Assembly: GCA_019873665.1 (NCBI GenBank)
Contig: JAIOAV010000004.1
Location: forward strand, 46,043-110,042
From: Chloroflexota bacterium
GTDB taxonomy: Bacteria > Chloroflexota > Anaerolineae > JAAYEA01
DNA: 64,000 nt
Direction of reading: 5' to 3'
Made by a program: the position numbers and the translations under genes. The first letter of the stretch is position 1. Each line of letters opens with the position of its first letter. The notes beneath the pieces were generated by a model that did no database searches, was not told the DNA's origin, and worked only from the letters and a program-made list of their open reading frames with translations. Below are positions 18,552 through 27,942 of this stretch, piece after piece.

Positions 18552-20585
18552 TTATTGGTCAATCCACCACTGCTCGGGCACCTTATACCACGGCGACCGG
18601 GTCAACCAGCCGTCGTTGGCGACCTTGGCCACGTTCCGCATATAGTTCTTGACGATCATCGGCTGCGGATAGCGGCCCACGGTGATGATGGACCACATGT
18701 TCTTGATATAGTACCGGAAGACCTCAGTCCAGAGCTCCATCTGCTTGTCAGGATTCGTCTCCAGCTTGACCTGATCAAAGAGCTTCTGCGACTCGCGAAT
18801 CTCTCCAGGCGGCTCCTCGCCAGCCGTGCCGTTGGTGGCATACCAGTAGCCATAGTTGGGCGCCCAGTAGGTGCTGCGGTCCACGGCGCAGACATCGCGC
18901 GCGTAGGCGACCTGGAGGATGCCATCATGGCTGACGTTATAGTAGGCAGCCACCTGGTACTCAGAAGCATACACCCAGTTCCACCAGAGATCATAGGTGA
19001 TGGGCTTGACGCCGGCGTTGATGCCGATCTTCTGCCAGTAGCCCGCCACCAACTGGGAGACCTCGGGCACGTTCGGGAAGGTAGCAAAAGCGCCAATCTC
19101 CAGGGAGAGCTCTTTGCCATCCGGGCGCTGGCGCCATTGGCCAACCTTCTTCAGGCCGATTTCGTCCAACAGGGCATTAGCCTTGTCCACGTCATAGTTG
19201 AACGGCTCCCAGAGCTCCTTCTGCGCGCGGAGCTTCTCCGGGAAGCAGTCCTGGACGGTGCCGGCCATGCCGTTGTAACGGAGCTCGTTGATCTCCTCAC
19301 GGTCAATGGCATAGGAGAGCGCCTGGCGGAACTTCAGGTTGTGGAAGAGCTCGCGCAGCACATCATCCTTCAGGATACTCAGGTTCGGGAAGAACACCGC
19401 GCCGGTGCCCGCCACTTCCCAGTCATAGACCTTGTAATCGCCCTTGGCCTCGTTCTCCTTGAACAGGGCATAGTTGGTGAAGGCGATGCCGCGGAAGGAA
19501 GCGTCTATCTCGCCCGCGATGGCCTTCATATTCAACAGGTCCACGTTCTCGACCAAGGTGAAGCGCAGGTGGTCAATGTATGGGAGCTGATTGCCCGCGG
19601 TATCCACCTTCCAGTAGTACGGGTTGCGGTCGTAGGTGGGGTTGGGATCCGGCAGCGGCTTGACGACAATATATGGTGCCAGGACCGGCAGATCAGGGTT
19701 GGTGTTCTGGTTGTTCTTGTTGCCGTGCAACTGCACCCACGTCTCGAACTTGGCATCGGCGACAGCCTTGTCGAGGTCTTCCTTCTTGGCGTATTTGGGA
19801 TGGAACTGCTGGAAGTAATGCTTCGGATACGCCAGCGTGCCAGCGTTGTTCACCATGAAGAGGAGCAGCAGGCCATACGGCTGAACAAAAGTCATCTTGA
19901 AGGAATAGTCGTCGATCTTTTCCACCTTGACCGGCTCTTTGTTGACGGTTAGCCAGCCGGGGAACGAGGGGCTGGCCTCTTTGTTGAGCGCCATGTCCTC
20001 GTACCAGTACAGGATATCGGCAGTAGTGAAGGGCTCGCCGGTGGACCACTTGAGGCCCTTGCGCAGATAGAAGGTGAAGACCTTGCCATCACCGGAGACT
20101 TCCCATTTGCTCACGAGCTGCGGGCCAACGGTCACACCATCCGTCTCCCAGAAGAGCAGATATTGTCCGTTGATACGGCCCGCCCAACCGGGGAGGTCGC
20201 CCGCGCCGGCGACGACGTTGCGCCACGTGCCGCCGTACTTGCCGACGCTATCCTGCGGCTTGACAATCATCGGATCGCTGGGCAGACGCTGCTCCACAGG
20301 AGGCAGCTTGCCGGCTTTGACCAATTCCGCCAGCATCGGCGACTCGCTGAAGGCCGGCTTGGGAGTCGGAGTCGGCTGGGCCGGCTTGGGAGTCGCGGTC
20401 GGGGGCACCGGTGTTGCGGTTGCCGCAGCCGGAGCCGTGGTCGGCTGGGCCGGAGCTGTGGTCGCGGTGGGCGGAGGCGGGGTGCTCGTGGGCGCAGCGG
20501 GCTGCGCGCACGCCTGGATTCCGGCCGCCATCGCGAGCAGCGCCGAAGCTTTGAGGAAACTACGACGGGTCAACTTCTCGGACAT
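18552..20585 (-). CDS. Extracellular solute-binding protein family 5 (ABC transporter), Tat/lipoprotein-type N-terminus
   Basis: MSEKLTRRSFLKASALLAMAAGIQAC; Thr-Pro-rich linker; ABC-type dipeptide/oligosaccharide SBP features (FYLRKGLKWSTGEPFTTADILY; LSYAIDREEINE). Confidence 0.95.
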   Translation of the reverse strand: MSEKLTRRSFLKASALLAMAAGIQACAQPAAPTSTPPPPTATTAPAQPTTAPAAATATPVPPTATPKPAQPTPTPKPAFSESPMLAELVKAGKLPPVEQRLPSDPMIVKPQDSVGKYGGTWRNVVAGAGDLPGWAGRINGQYLLFWETDGVTVGPQLVSKWEVSGDGKVFTFYLRKGLKWSTGEPFTTADILYWYEDMALNKEASPSFPGWLTVNKEPVKVEKIDDYSFKMTFVQPYGLLLLFMVNNAGTLAYPKHYFQQFHPKYAKKEDLDKAVADAKFETWVQLHGNKNNQNTNPDLPVLAPYIVVKPLPDPNPTYDRNPYYWKVDTAGNQLPYIDHLRFTLVENVDLLNMKAIAGEIDASFRGIAFTNYALFKENEAKGDYKVYDWEVAGTGAVFFPNLSILKDDVLRELFHNLKFRQALSYAIDREEINELRYNGMAGTVQDCFPEKLRAQKELWEPFNYDVDKANALLDEIGLKKVGQWRQRPDGKELSLEIGAFATFPNVPEVSQLVAGYWQKIGINAGVKPITYDLWWNWVYASEYQVAAYYNVSHDGILQVAYARDVCAVDRSTYWAPNYGYWYATNGTAGEEPPGEIRESQKLFDQVKLETNPDKQMELWTEVFRYYIKNMWSIITVGRYPQPMIVKNYMRNVAKVANDGWLTRSPWYKVPEQWWIDQ

Positions 20586-20700
20586 TTGAAACTCTCCTTT
20601 GGGCTTGTGTAGCCTGCAGTGTCTCTAACAGCATATTCAAAGGTGCCACATCGCTAACTGAAGAATGACCTGGTCTCATCATCTCCTTTCTGTGCATCCA

Positions 20701-20714
20701 TAGAACTCGTTCTA
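20701..20714. promoter_or_regulatory. Palindromic candidate operator downstream of the SBP-operon promoter
   Basis: TAGAAC-tc-GTTCTA inverted repeat. Confidence 0.5.
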
Positions 20715-20740
20715 GAGTGCATTGGTTGATACTGTACCTT

Positions 20741-20769
20741 AATATACTCCGAACAAGCTCTTTTGTCAA
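20741..20769 (-). promoter_or_regulatory. Candidate strong sigma70-like promoter for the ABC transporter/catabolic operon
   Basis: Minus strand TTGACA-N17-TATATT. Confidence 0.75.
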
Positions 20770-20905
20770 CTGTTTGCCCATGATCATAATTTCCTTGTGC
20801 CAAGCCAGATATCGCATTCAAAACGAGAGCCGCGTCCATGTGCCGCCGGGAGACGCAGCGTGAGGGCGCTCGCGACCTCTCTATGGCCCGGCGGCAGGCC
20901 CAACG

Positions 20906-23900
20906 CTACGGGCCGCTGCGCCGGATGCCCACATCCACCCTAACAAAGACCAATCCGCCCGCCGGATACGAAGGAAGGAGCGCATAACCCAGGGCCGGGC
21001 TATAGCCGCCCTTGCTGGCCAGCACGTCCACCCGCCAGCCGGAGATGTCCCCCACTACCTCAAAGCGCACGCTGTACGCTCCCGCCGCATCGCTGGCCCC
21101 CGCCGACTGACGCCCCATGAGATAGGCGATGACGTCTGCCCCGCCGATACCTGCGTCCGGACCGCTATCCGCGTCGTAGATCGTGCCATGCACGTAGACC
21201 ACGGTGGAAGCGATGGCTGTCGCCGTAGGCGTCGGGGTTGCGACAAGCGGCGAAAGGGGCAGATCCAACACGAGTTCGCTTACGCCTCCGGGCGCATCCG
21301 CGCCGAGCGCGCCCTGATTCCAGCCGTTCTGGTAGCCCTCGCGCTCGCCCATCACGTTCACCTGCGCGCCGGGCACGTAGAGCGGCACGGCGAACTCGAT
21401 CCGATACTCGCCCGCAGCGCTGCTACGTGCTTCTCCGGTCAGATTCAGCGCGGGGACAGAGGCCACGACGTGCACGTCCGCCAGCGGCCCGTCTATCCTG
21501 CGCACGGCATCATACGCTTTGCCGCGGATAATGATGGTGATGCGCGCTTCCGGCGCTGGCGTGGCGGTCGCTGGCTCTGGCGTCAGGCTGCGCGAGGTGT
21601 CGTAATCGCGCAGAATCAGGGGCAGAGTCACCACCCGCACCCCTGCCGGCTGGCTGGTAGGCGTTGCGGTGGTGGTCGGCGTCGCACCCGGTCGCACTGT
21701 GGGTGTGACCGTTGGCGAGACGGGCGTGTTGGGCGAGACGGCATAGGCGGGGCTAACCGACTCGTTGCCCGCGCGGTCGCGCACGCGGAAACGGATGTAG
21801 CCCGCGTTGCCCACGCTGCCACGTATCATGGTGGCGATCGTCGTGCCCGGTGGCGCCGAGATCGTGGCGGGCTGCCAGGCGGACCAACTCTGCTGATCTG
21901 CCGAGGTGGCATACGTACCGCTGTTCACATCGAGCCCGGAGAGCACGTCACTCACCAGCGCGTACCCATCGCCACCACCGCCCAGCCAGACCGGCGGCGT
22001 CATATCCAGCACCGTCGTCGCTGTATAAACCGGCGACCGGTTTCCGGCGTCATCAACGTAGCACACCTGTATCTCATGCTGGCCTTCCGCCGCGCTCAAC
22101 TGATGCGTCAGTGTCGGGGCAAAGGGCTGAGGCGCGGTGAAGACATGGACGCGATCCAGATAGAGATCAGCGACGTTCATGAAGCGTGCGCGAAACTCCA
22201 GGCCATCATCCACTGCGGGATCGGCACAGGTGTTTCCCTGACTGGCATACGTGAAATCGAGTGGGATCTCGACATAGCGATTCGCCGCCTCGAAATCCTG
22301 TGCAGTGAGCGAGCGCGTGAGCAAGACATGGCGGCCCTCATCATCCACCACATCGAGTCGCGCGATCTCGCTCGTCCCCGAGCTGGCAGCGGTCTTGAGT
22401 CGGAAGTACACCTGATAGCTCTGCCCCAGCGGCAGGCCGCAGTAGTAAGGACCGTACCAGAGCCCCGGTTGGTCGCTCCCCGCCCGGCCATACCATGCTT
22501 TCCCGTTGAGCGCCGCGGCGTCCGCCACCTCGCGCCCGGTATTGATCTGATGATAAAGCGCCTCGCCCTCCCAAAGCCACCCCGCGCTCCATTGCACATA
22601 CGACGCGCCGGTGGCATCCAGCGCCAGCGTCACATCGCGCGCGTTGACGAACGGAGCCAGCGAGACGCCGCCCGACGGCGGCGTATTATCCACGCGCACC
22701 TGCACTGTCTGCTCATGGCTCCGACCAGCGGCGGTCGTAGCCGAGATGCGAAGTTGGTGGACGCCATCGGCCGATGCGGCGGTATCCCAGCGCCAACTCA
22801 GAGCAGTGGTCGCGCTGCTGGCCTGCTGCACGTCGTCCAACCAGAGACGGAGCGATGTGACCGCCGGGCTGCCCCGCGCCGACACCGTCAGCGGGCCCCG
22901 CAAGAGCGCGCCATTCACTGGCTGCATGATCTGCGCGTTCGGCGTAAGCTGCTGCATGCGACTCATGACCTGGGCGCGGATACTCGGTAGCAGGGCGTAG
23001 AAGCCATCCCCTGGACAGGTAGTGCTCGACGAGGTGTCGCGGTGCCCCATGATGTTGGGCAGCACCTTGTCAATGAAGAAGCCGCTCTGTTGCGGATGAA
23101 TGAAGTGCAAGTTACCTTTGGCTGCGAGCAGCTCCCTCAGCGCAGCAACAGCCGCTGCAGAGGGCGCAGAGCTGGTGTAGTCGCCCAACACGGCGACGCC
23201 AATGCTGCCCCAGTTATACGACCGCGCATGGCCGCCGACCACGCCCTCGCCGCCGTAGCGCCCCTCGTAGATGTTGCCACGGTCGTCTATGAGATAGTTG
23301 TAACCGATGTCTCCCCAACCGTTGGTGACCGCGTGATAGTAATAGATGGCCCGCACCACCGCGGCAGGGTCGGTCCCTCCGCTGGAAGTAACGGTATGAT
23401 GGATGATGAAGGTCTTGGGCGCGCGATATTCCGGATCCCATGTCATCCAGTCAGGCCGCGCGCCCCATTCCGCCCGCGAGATGATGACCGGCCCCTCTGC
23501 AGGGGCGGGGCTACGCGAGAGCGCCTGCAGCCGCGCCTCCGCTGCGCTGGGGCCGCCCACCGCGTCAATATAGGTGATGGTGAGCGAATGCAGCAGCGGC
23601 TCTTGCATCAGATCCGCGCGCTGCAGGGCCATGCGATATTGGATGTAGCGCCCAGCGACAAAGATGAGTTCGCCGTATGGCGGCCCCGCGTCGCGTTCGG
23701 CGTCGAGAGGTTCGACGGTCTGCCAGTCGGACCACGTTTGACCATCCTCGCTGGCGCGCAAAGCCAGCGATAGGCTCGTACCAGCAGGTAGATCCGCCAG
23801 CCAGTTGGAACCTAGTGCCATGAAACGCTGTGCCGCGGCAAAGGGCGGAGAGGTATACGCGCCATCCTGCGCGGCGGGCGCCAGCGCCAAAGCCCCATTT

Positions 23901-25357
23901 CCCACGCTCTTGACGACCATGTTATCCAACACGCCGTCTGCCCAGTCCTGGATCGTCGTCTGCGCCCACTGCCCCGCGCGCGTTTCGCCAGGCTGTGCCG
24001 TCGGCGTCGGCGTCGGAGTCGGCGCGTCGCGGGGCGCTTCCATCACCTTCAGCAACGCCGTCCCGCCCACGGCCGGCCACTGCGCCGTGTGGCCAAAGCC
24101 ATCATCAAAGGAGAAGCGAAAGGCATGATCGCCCGCCGCCAACGTGGTCTCAAAGGCATATTGCGCGCCCGTGCGGAAATCGCCGCTGCGACGCATCATG
24201 GCATACGCCAGCCCATCTATGATCACCACCGCCTCGGCAGGGGGATCGCCATCCGCGTCGCGGTAGGTTACCGCGAAGGTGAAAAGGGTGTAGGTGTTGC
24301 CGCTGGCCGGCGATACTTGCCCAGCCTCGAGCTGTGGTGGCGCGGACGCGATCACCTGAATGCCGGTGTAATAGTGCTGGAGGATCTCCTGGTAGCCCTT
24401 GCCCCGTTCTGCCAGGACGCGCGCCCCATGCTGGCACATGCCGACGCCATGCCCCAGCTTTTCGGCAAAGCCGCAGGGGCATGCCACGCTGCGGCAGTAC
24501 GGCAAATAAGCCGTCCAGACATCCTCAACGTTGCGCGTGTGCCCATCGCAGTGCGCGTGAAAAAAGGCAGTGATGATGGAGCCGTTGTACTTGGCAGAGA
24601 CGCCGTGTGTCTCATCCACCGCCTGATCCGTCGTGTCATAGTGGGTTGACTTCCACACCTGACAGTGGGTGGTGGTGCAGACATCCGCCCCTTCGTGCGC
24701 ATGTTTGAAAGTGGTCGCGGCGTAGGAGCGGGCCGCCACCGCCTGCGCCTTGAGCGCTTCCATCGGCCAGGTGGGCGGCATCTCCTGCGGCACGACACCC
24801 TTCAGATACTCCTCGAAATCCATCTCGACCACCGTCCCGTCCGGCATGAGGACGCGGATGGTGCGGGGCACCTCCCGGATGGCCGCGGCGCCCTTGGCGC
24901 GCTCCGCCGCCGCGATCAGCTCCGCCGGGTTCGGCGCTTCCTGCATAGGCCACTTCAGCTTTTCCTGAATGGCCTTTTCCTGCGCCGGCGTCAGCGATTC
25001 GGGCCACATCTGGAAATCCACCTGTGCCGTCTGCCCGGCGGCCAACGATTGCCTGGTATCGGTCATACCGATATAACCCGTAGCGACGGCCCGCACATCA
25101 TGCACGCCAGGCGTAGCTGGCAGGCGATAGCGTCCCGCGGCATCGGTGTGGGTGAACGCCTCGCCCACCTGGATGCGGGCCTTGACGATCGGCTCACCGG
25201 TAACGATATCAGTCACCTGCCCGGCAAAGCCGGGCTCGACCGGCTGCGCGCCGCTAGGCAGAACCAGCGCGCCCACGATCAGCAACGCGACGATGACCAT
25301 CGCGCCGAGGTTGACGACACGCAGGCGGAGCAGAAAAAGCGGGATTGGCAGCTTCAT
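20906..25357 (-). CDS. Large secreted cell-wall protein: carboxypeptidase-regulatory-like + SpoIID/LytB + PGRP/amidase_2 + Ig-like/regulatory repeats
   Basis: EYLKGVVPQEMPPTWPMEALKAQAVAARSYA (SpoIID); ISRAEWGARPDWM...FIIHHTVTSSGG...GGHARSYNWGSIGVAVLGDY (PGRP); TP-rich linkers. Confidence 0.9.
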   Translation of the reverse strand: MKLPIPLFLLRLRVVNLGAMVIVALLIVGALVLPSGAQPVEPGFAGQVTDIVTGEPIVKARIQVGEAFTHTDAAGRYRLPATPGVHDVRAVATGYIGMTDTRQSLAAGQTAQVDFQMWPESLTPAQEKAIQEKLKWPMQEAPNPAELIAAAERAKGAAAIREVPRTIRVLMPDGTVVEMDFEEYLKGVVPQEMPPTWPMEALKAQAVAARSYAATTFKHAHEGADVCTTTHCQVWKSTHYDTTDQAVDETHGVSAKYNGSIITAFFHAHCDGHTRNVEDVWTAYLPYCRSVACPCGFAEKLGHGVGMCQHGARVLAERGKGYQEILQHYYTGIQVIASAPPQLEAGQVSPASGNTYTLFTFAVTYRDADGDPPAEAVVIIDGLAYAMMRRSGDFRTGAQYAFETTLAAGDHAFRFSFDDGFGHTAQWPAVGGTALLKVMEAPRDAPTPTPTPTAQPGETRAGQWAQTTIQDWADGVLDNMVVKSVGNGALALAPAAQDGAYTSPPFAAAQRFMALGSNWLADLPAGTSLSLALRASEDGQTWSDWQTVEPLDAERDAGPPYGELIFVAGRYIQYRMALQRADLMQEPLLHSLTITYIDAVGGPSAAEARLQALSRSPAPAEGPVIISRAEWGARPDWMTWDPEYRAPKTFIIHHTVTSSGGTDPAAVVRAIYYYHAVTNGWGDIGYNYLIDDRGNIYEGRYGGEGVVGGHARSYNWGSIGVAVLGDYTSSAPSAAAVAALRELLAAKGNLHFIHPQQSGFFIDKVLPNIMGHRDTSSSTTCPGDGFYALLPSIRAQVMSRMQQLTPNAQIMQPVNGALLRGPLTVSARGSPAVTSLRLWLDDVQQASSATTALSWRWDTAASADGVHQLRISATTAAGRSHEQTVQVRVDNTPPSGGVSLAPFVNARDVTLALDATGASYVQWSAGWLWEGEALYHQINTGREVADAAALNGKAWYGRAGSDQPGLWYGPYYCGLPLGQSYQVYFRLKTAASSGTSEIARLDVVDDEGRHVLLTRSLTAQDFEAANRYVEIPLDFTYASQGNTCADPAVDDGLEFRARFMNVADLYLDRVHVFTAPQPFAPTLTHQLSAAEGQHEIQVCYVDDAGNRSPVYTATTVLDMTPPVWLGGGGDGYALVSDVLSGLDVNSGTYATSADQQSWSAWQPATISAPPGTTIATMIRGSVGNAGYIRFRVRDRAGNESVSPAYAVSPNTPVSPTVTPTVRPGATPTTTATPTSQPAGVRVVTLPLILRDYDTSRSLTPEPATATPAPEARITIIIRGKAYDAVRRIDGPLADVHVVASVPALNLTGEARSSAAGEYRIEFAVPLYVPGAQVNVMGEREGYQNGWNQGALGADAPGGVSELVLDLPLSPLVATPTPTATAIASTVVYVHGTIYDADSGPDAGIGGADVIAYLMGRQSAGASDAAGAYSVRFEVVGDISGWRVDVLASKGGYSPALGYALLPSYPAGGLVFVRVDVGIRRSGP

Positions 25358-26154
25358 CTCTCCTCCTCAGACGATGCCGCGTCGCCCGATGATCGCAGGT
25401 GGACGCGGCAGATCTCGGCCAAACGGGGGAGAACTTCGGCAAGATCGCGACGTATCACAACTTGCGCCTGCCCGTCAATAGGCGTAGGGGCGTTATTGAT
25501 GACCACCACCCGCGCCCCATGCCGCAATGCCACGAACGGGAGCTCGCAGGCGGGCGCTACCTCCAGCGACGCGCCGACCACGAGCATCAGATCACATCGC
25601 TCCGCTTCTCCCGTCGCCTCCAAGAAGATGTAACGCGGCAGGGGCTCGCCAAAGAGGATCAGATTCGGCTTGAGCGCACGGCCGCAGCTCGCGCAACGCG
25701 GAATGACTCCCTTTTGCAGAAAGCGATGCCACAGCCCATCGGCGGGCAAGATGCGCTTGCAGTTGACGCAGACCGCTTCCCGCAGATCGCCATGCAGCTC
25801 CCACACGCAACGCGAACCGGCGGCGCGGTGCAGATGATCCACATTCTGCGTGATGACACAGGCCAGAAGCCCATGGCGTTCCAGCACGGCCAGCGCCAGA
25901 TGCGCAGGATTCGGCTGTGCCGCCAGCAGCTTCATGGCAAAAGGTCGCATCGTGCGGTAGAACGCCTCCGGATCGGCGCGAAACGCGCGTAGAGAGGCCA
26001 CTGCCATCGGGTCCATCGTCTCCCACAGGCCAGTCCCAGGGCTGCGATAGTCCGGAATGCCCGACGGCGTGCTGATCCCTGCGCCGGTGAAGGCGACTGT
26101 ATGGCGGGCTGAGAGCAGCAGCTCCGCTACCTGCTGCAGGTCATGCTCCAACAT
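25354..26154 (-). CDS. Sir2-family NAD-dependent protein deacylase
   Basis: AFTGAGISTPSGIPDYRSPGTGLW; ITQNVDHLHRAAG; two CxxC pairs; GASLEVAPACELPF; 4-nt overlap with downstream gene. Confidence 0.95.
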   Translation of the reverse strand: MLEHDLQQVAELLLSARHTVAFTGAGISTPSGIPDYRSPGTGLWETMDPMAVASLRAFRADPEAFYRTMRPFAMKLLAAQPNPAHLALAVLERHGLLACVITQNVDHLHRAAGSRCVWELHGDLREAVCVNCKRILPADGLWHRFLQKGVIPRCASCGRALKPNLILFGEPLPRYIFLEATGEAERCDLMLVVGASLEVAPACELPFVALRHGARVVVINNAPTPIDGQAQVVIRRDLAEVLPRLAEICRVHLRSSGDAASSEEER

Positions 26155-26894
26155 CAGATCGAATCTCCGTGTGCGGCAATCTCGTGGCGCGGGCCGTGCC
26201 CCCCGTGTCGGCCGGCGGGCAATGCGATGCCGCCGGCAACACGATGCGCCCAGCGGGTCGTCTCCGGCAGGCGGTATCGGCGGCAACAGCGCAGCACAAG
26301 CTCGATGGCAGTGCCCAGGTCCACCCTGTGCCCCACAGAGACGAAAATGGGTTTGACGCCGGTGCGCGTCCGCACGACCGCGCCGATGATCTCCTCGCCG
26401 TCATACAGATACCGCCAGCTTCCCGCCTCCCTCTCTGGCTCCTCATAGCAGCCCACCAAGCGGGATTTGGCGCAGCCGATGGTGGGATGATCGAGCAGCA
26501 CCCCGATATGCGTGGCGATCCCCAGGCGGCGGGGATGCGCCATCCCATGGCCGTCAACAATGAGTACGTCGGGCAGATGATCCATCTTCTCCAGCGCAGC
26601 CAGAATGGCTGGCGCCTCGCGAAACGAGAGCAATCCCGGCACATAGGGAAAGCACACCGGCGCGACGGCCGTGCTGCTGCCACACAATGTCAGCGTGGGA
26701 AAGGCCAGTTCAGCAATCGCCGCGCAGCTCATCCCGCCCCTGACACTGACATCCACGCCCGCCACCGAAGTGATATTGAGCCTGTCCAGATCAGGCGACA
26801 TGTTGGCTGCAACAACGCACTGCCGCAACTCGCGCTGGATCGCTATCGCCTGCTGGGGAGAGATGTCCCATGGATGGCTGTGAACGAGATGCAC
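26154..26894 (-). CDS. nfi: Endonuclease V (deoxyinosine 3'-endonuclease)
   Basis: SVAGVDVSV; YVPGLLSFREAPAILAAL; VDGHGMAHPRRLGIATHIGVLL; TGA/ATG 1-nt overlap with sir2. Confidence 0.95.
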   Translation of the reverse strand: MHLVHSHPWDISPQQAIAIQRELRQCVVAANMSPDLDRLNITSVAGVDVSVRGGMSCAAIAELAFPTLTLCGSSTAVAPVCFPYVPGLLSFREAPAILAALEKMDHLPDVLIVDGHGMAHPRRLGIATHIGVLLDHPTIGCAKSRLVGCYEEPEREAGSWRYLYDGEEIIGAVVRTRTGVKPIFVSVGHRVDLGTAIELVLRCCRRYRLPETTRWAHRVAGGIALPAGRHGGHGPRHEIAAHGDSI

Positions 26895-27006
26895 CGCCGA
26901 TCGGCCCTCCCAACCTGCTCGTCACTCTAACACAAAAGCGCCCAAAGCGCAAATCCGCCTTCAAGTAACAGACGCGCACTATGTTCCCACATGCCCCCAT
27001 GTGCCG

Positions 27007-27942
27007 CTACTCGCGTGGCAGGCTATAGCCAAAGCGCCGCAATTCGTCCTCGCTCTTGCGCCAGGCAGGCCTCGCCTTGACCCACAACTCCAGGAACACC
27101 TTGGCCTCGAGCATCTTTTCGATCTCCCGGCGCGCTGCCTGGCCGATCTGCTTGAGCATGCTGCCGCCGCGCCCGATGATGATCCCCTTGTGCGAGTCCT
27201 TGTCCACATAGATCGTCGCCTCGATGTGCACCAGGCCATCAGGTCGCTCTGCAAAGCGATCCACCGCCACCGCCACGCCGTAGGGCACTTCTTGGCGGAG
27301 GCGGTGCATCACCTGCTCGCGTACCAGTTCGGCAGCGATAAAGCGCTCGTACTGGTCAGTGATCATGTCTTCGGGATAGTAGCGCGGTCCCAGCGGCAGC
27401 CGCGCGATGATGATCTGCAACAGACGATCCAGGTTCTGCTGCCGCGTGGCCGACACGGTGATCTCTTCCGCAAAGCTTGCCAGAGCGCGATACTGCACAG
27501 CATGCGCTGCCAACGTCTGCGCGTCCACCAGATCAGCCTTGTTCAGCACGAGTATGGCATCCTTTTCACCTGCTTCCCAGAGCGATTCTATCACCTGTTG
27601 GTCTTCGGCATCTGGCGGCGTCGAGACATCCACTACCAGGCAGATGAGATCCGCGTCACGCAGAGCGCGTTTGGCCGTTTCCACCATGAACTCGCCCAGT
27701 TTGTGCATGGGACGATGCAACCCCGGCGTGTCCAGAAAGATGACCTGTGCCTCTGGCCGCGTCAGGATGCCGATGATGGCATTGCGCGTGGTCTGGGGCT
27801 TGTCGGACACAATGGCGACCTTTTGCCCCAGCAGCGCGTTCAACAGCGTGGACTTGCCCGTATTCGGTTTCCCGATCAGGCTCACGTAGCCGGAACGATG
27901 ATCCGCCGGCAACTCCCCGGGCACGACGAGATCCTCAGACAT
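27007..27942 (-). CDS. era: GTPase Era
   Basis: SGYVSLIGKPNTGKSTLLNALLGQKVAIVSDKPQTTRNAI...FLDTPGLH...LNKADLV; C-terminal KH domain with GxxGSMLKQIGQAAR. Confidence 0.97.
   Translation of the reverse strand: MSEDLVVPGELPADHRSGYVSLIGKPNTGKSTLLNALLGQKVAIVSDKPQTTRNAIIGILTRPEAQVIFLDTPGLHRPMHKLGEFMVETAKRALRDADLICLVVDVSTPPDAEDQQVIESLWEAGEKDAILVLNKADLVDAQTLAAHAVQYRALASFAEEITVSATRQQNLDRLLQIIIARLPLGPRYYPEDMITDQYERFIAAELVREQVMHRLRQEVPYGVAVAVDRFAERPDGLVHIEATIYVDKDSHKGIIIGRGGSMLKQIGQAARREIEKMLEAKVFLELWVKARPAWRKSEDELRRFGYSLPRE

Noticed and set aside
18462-19952. 496-aa plus-strand ORF
   Set aside because: Antisense to the clear ABC solute-binding protein; Leu/Val/His-biased mirror frame.
20560-20817. 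85-aa minus-strand ORF ahead of the SBP gene
   Set aside because: Its 5' half overlaps the strong promoter, so the full ORF cannot be translated from that transcript; only the 3' 40 codons are kept as a low-confidence leader candidate.
21188-22990. 600-aa plus-strand ORF
   Set aside because: Antisense to the SpoIID/PGRP gene, Arg/His-rich composition, no domains.
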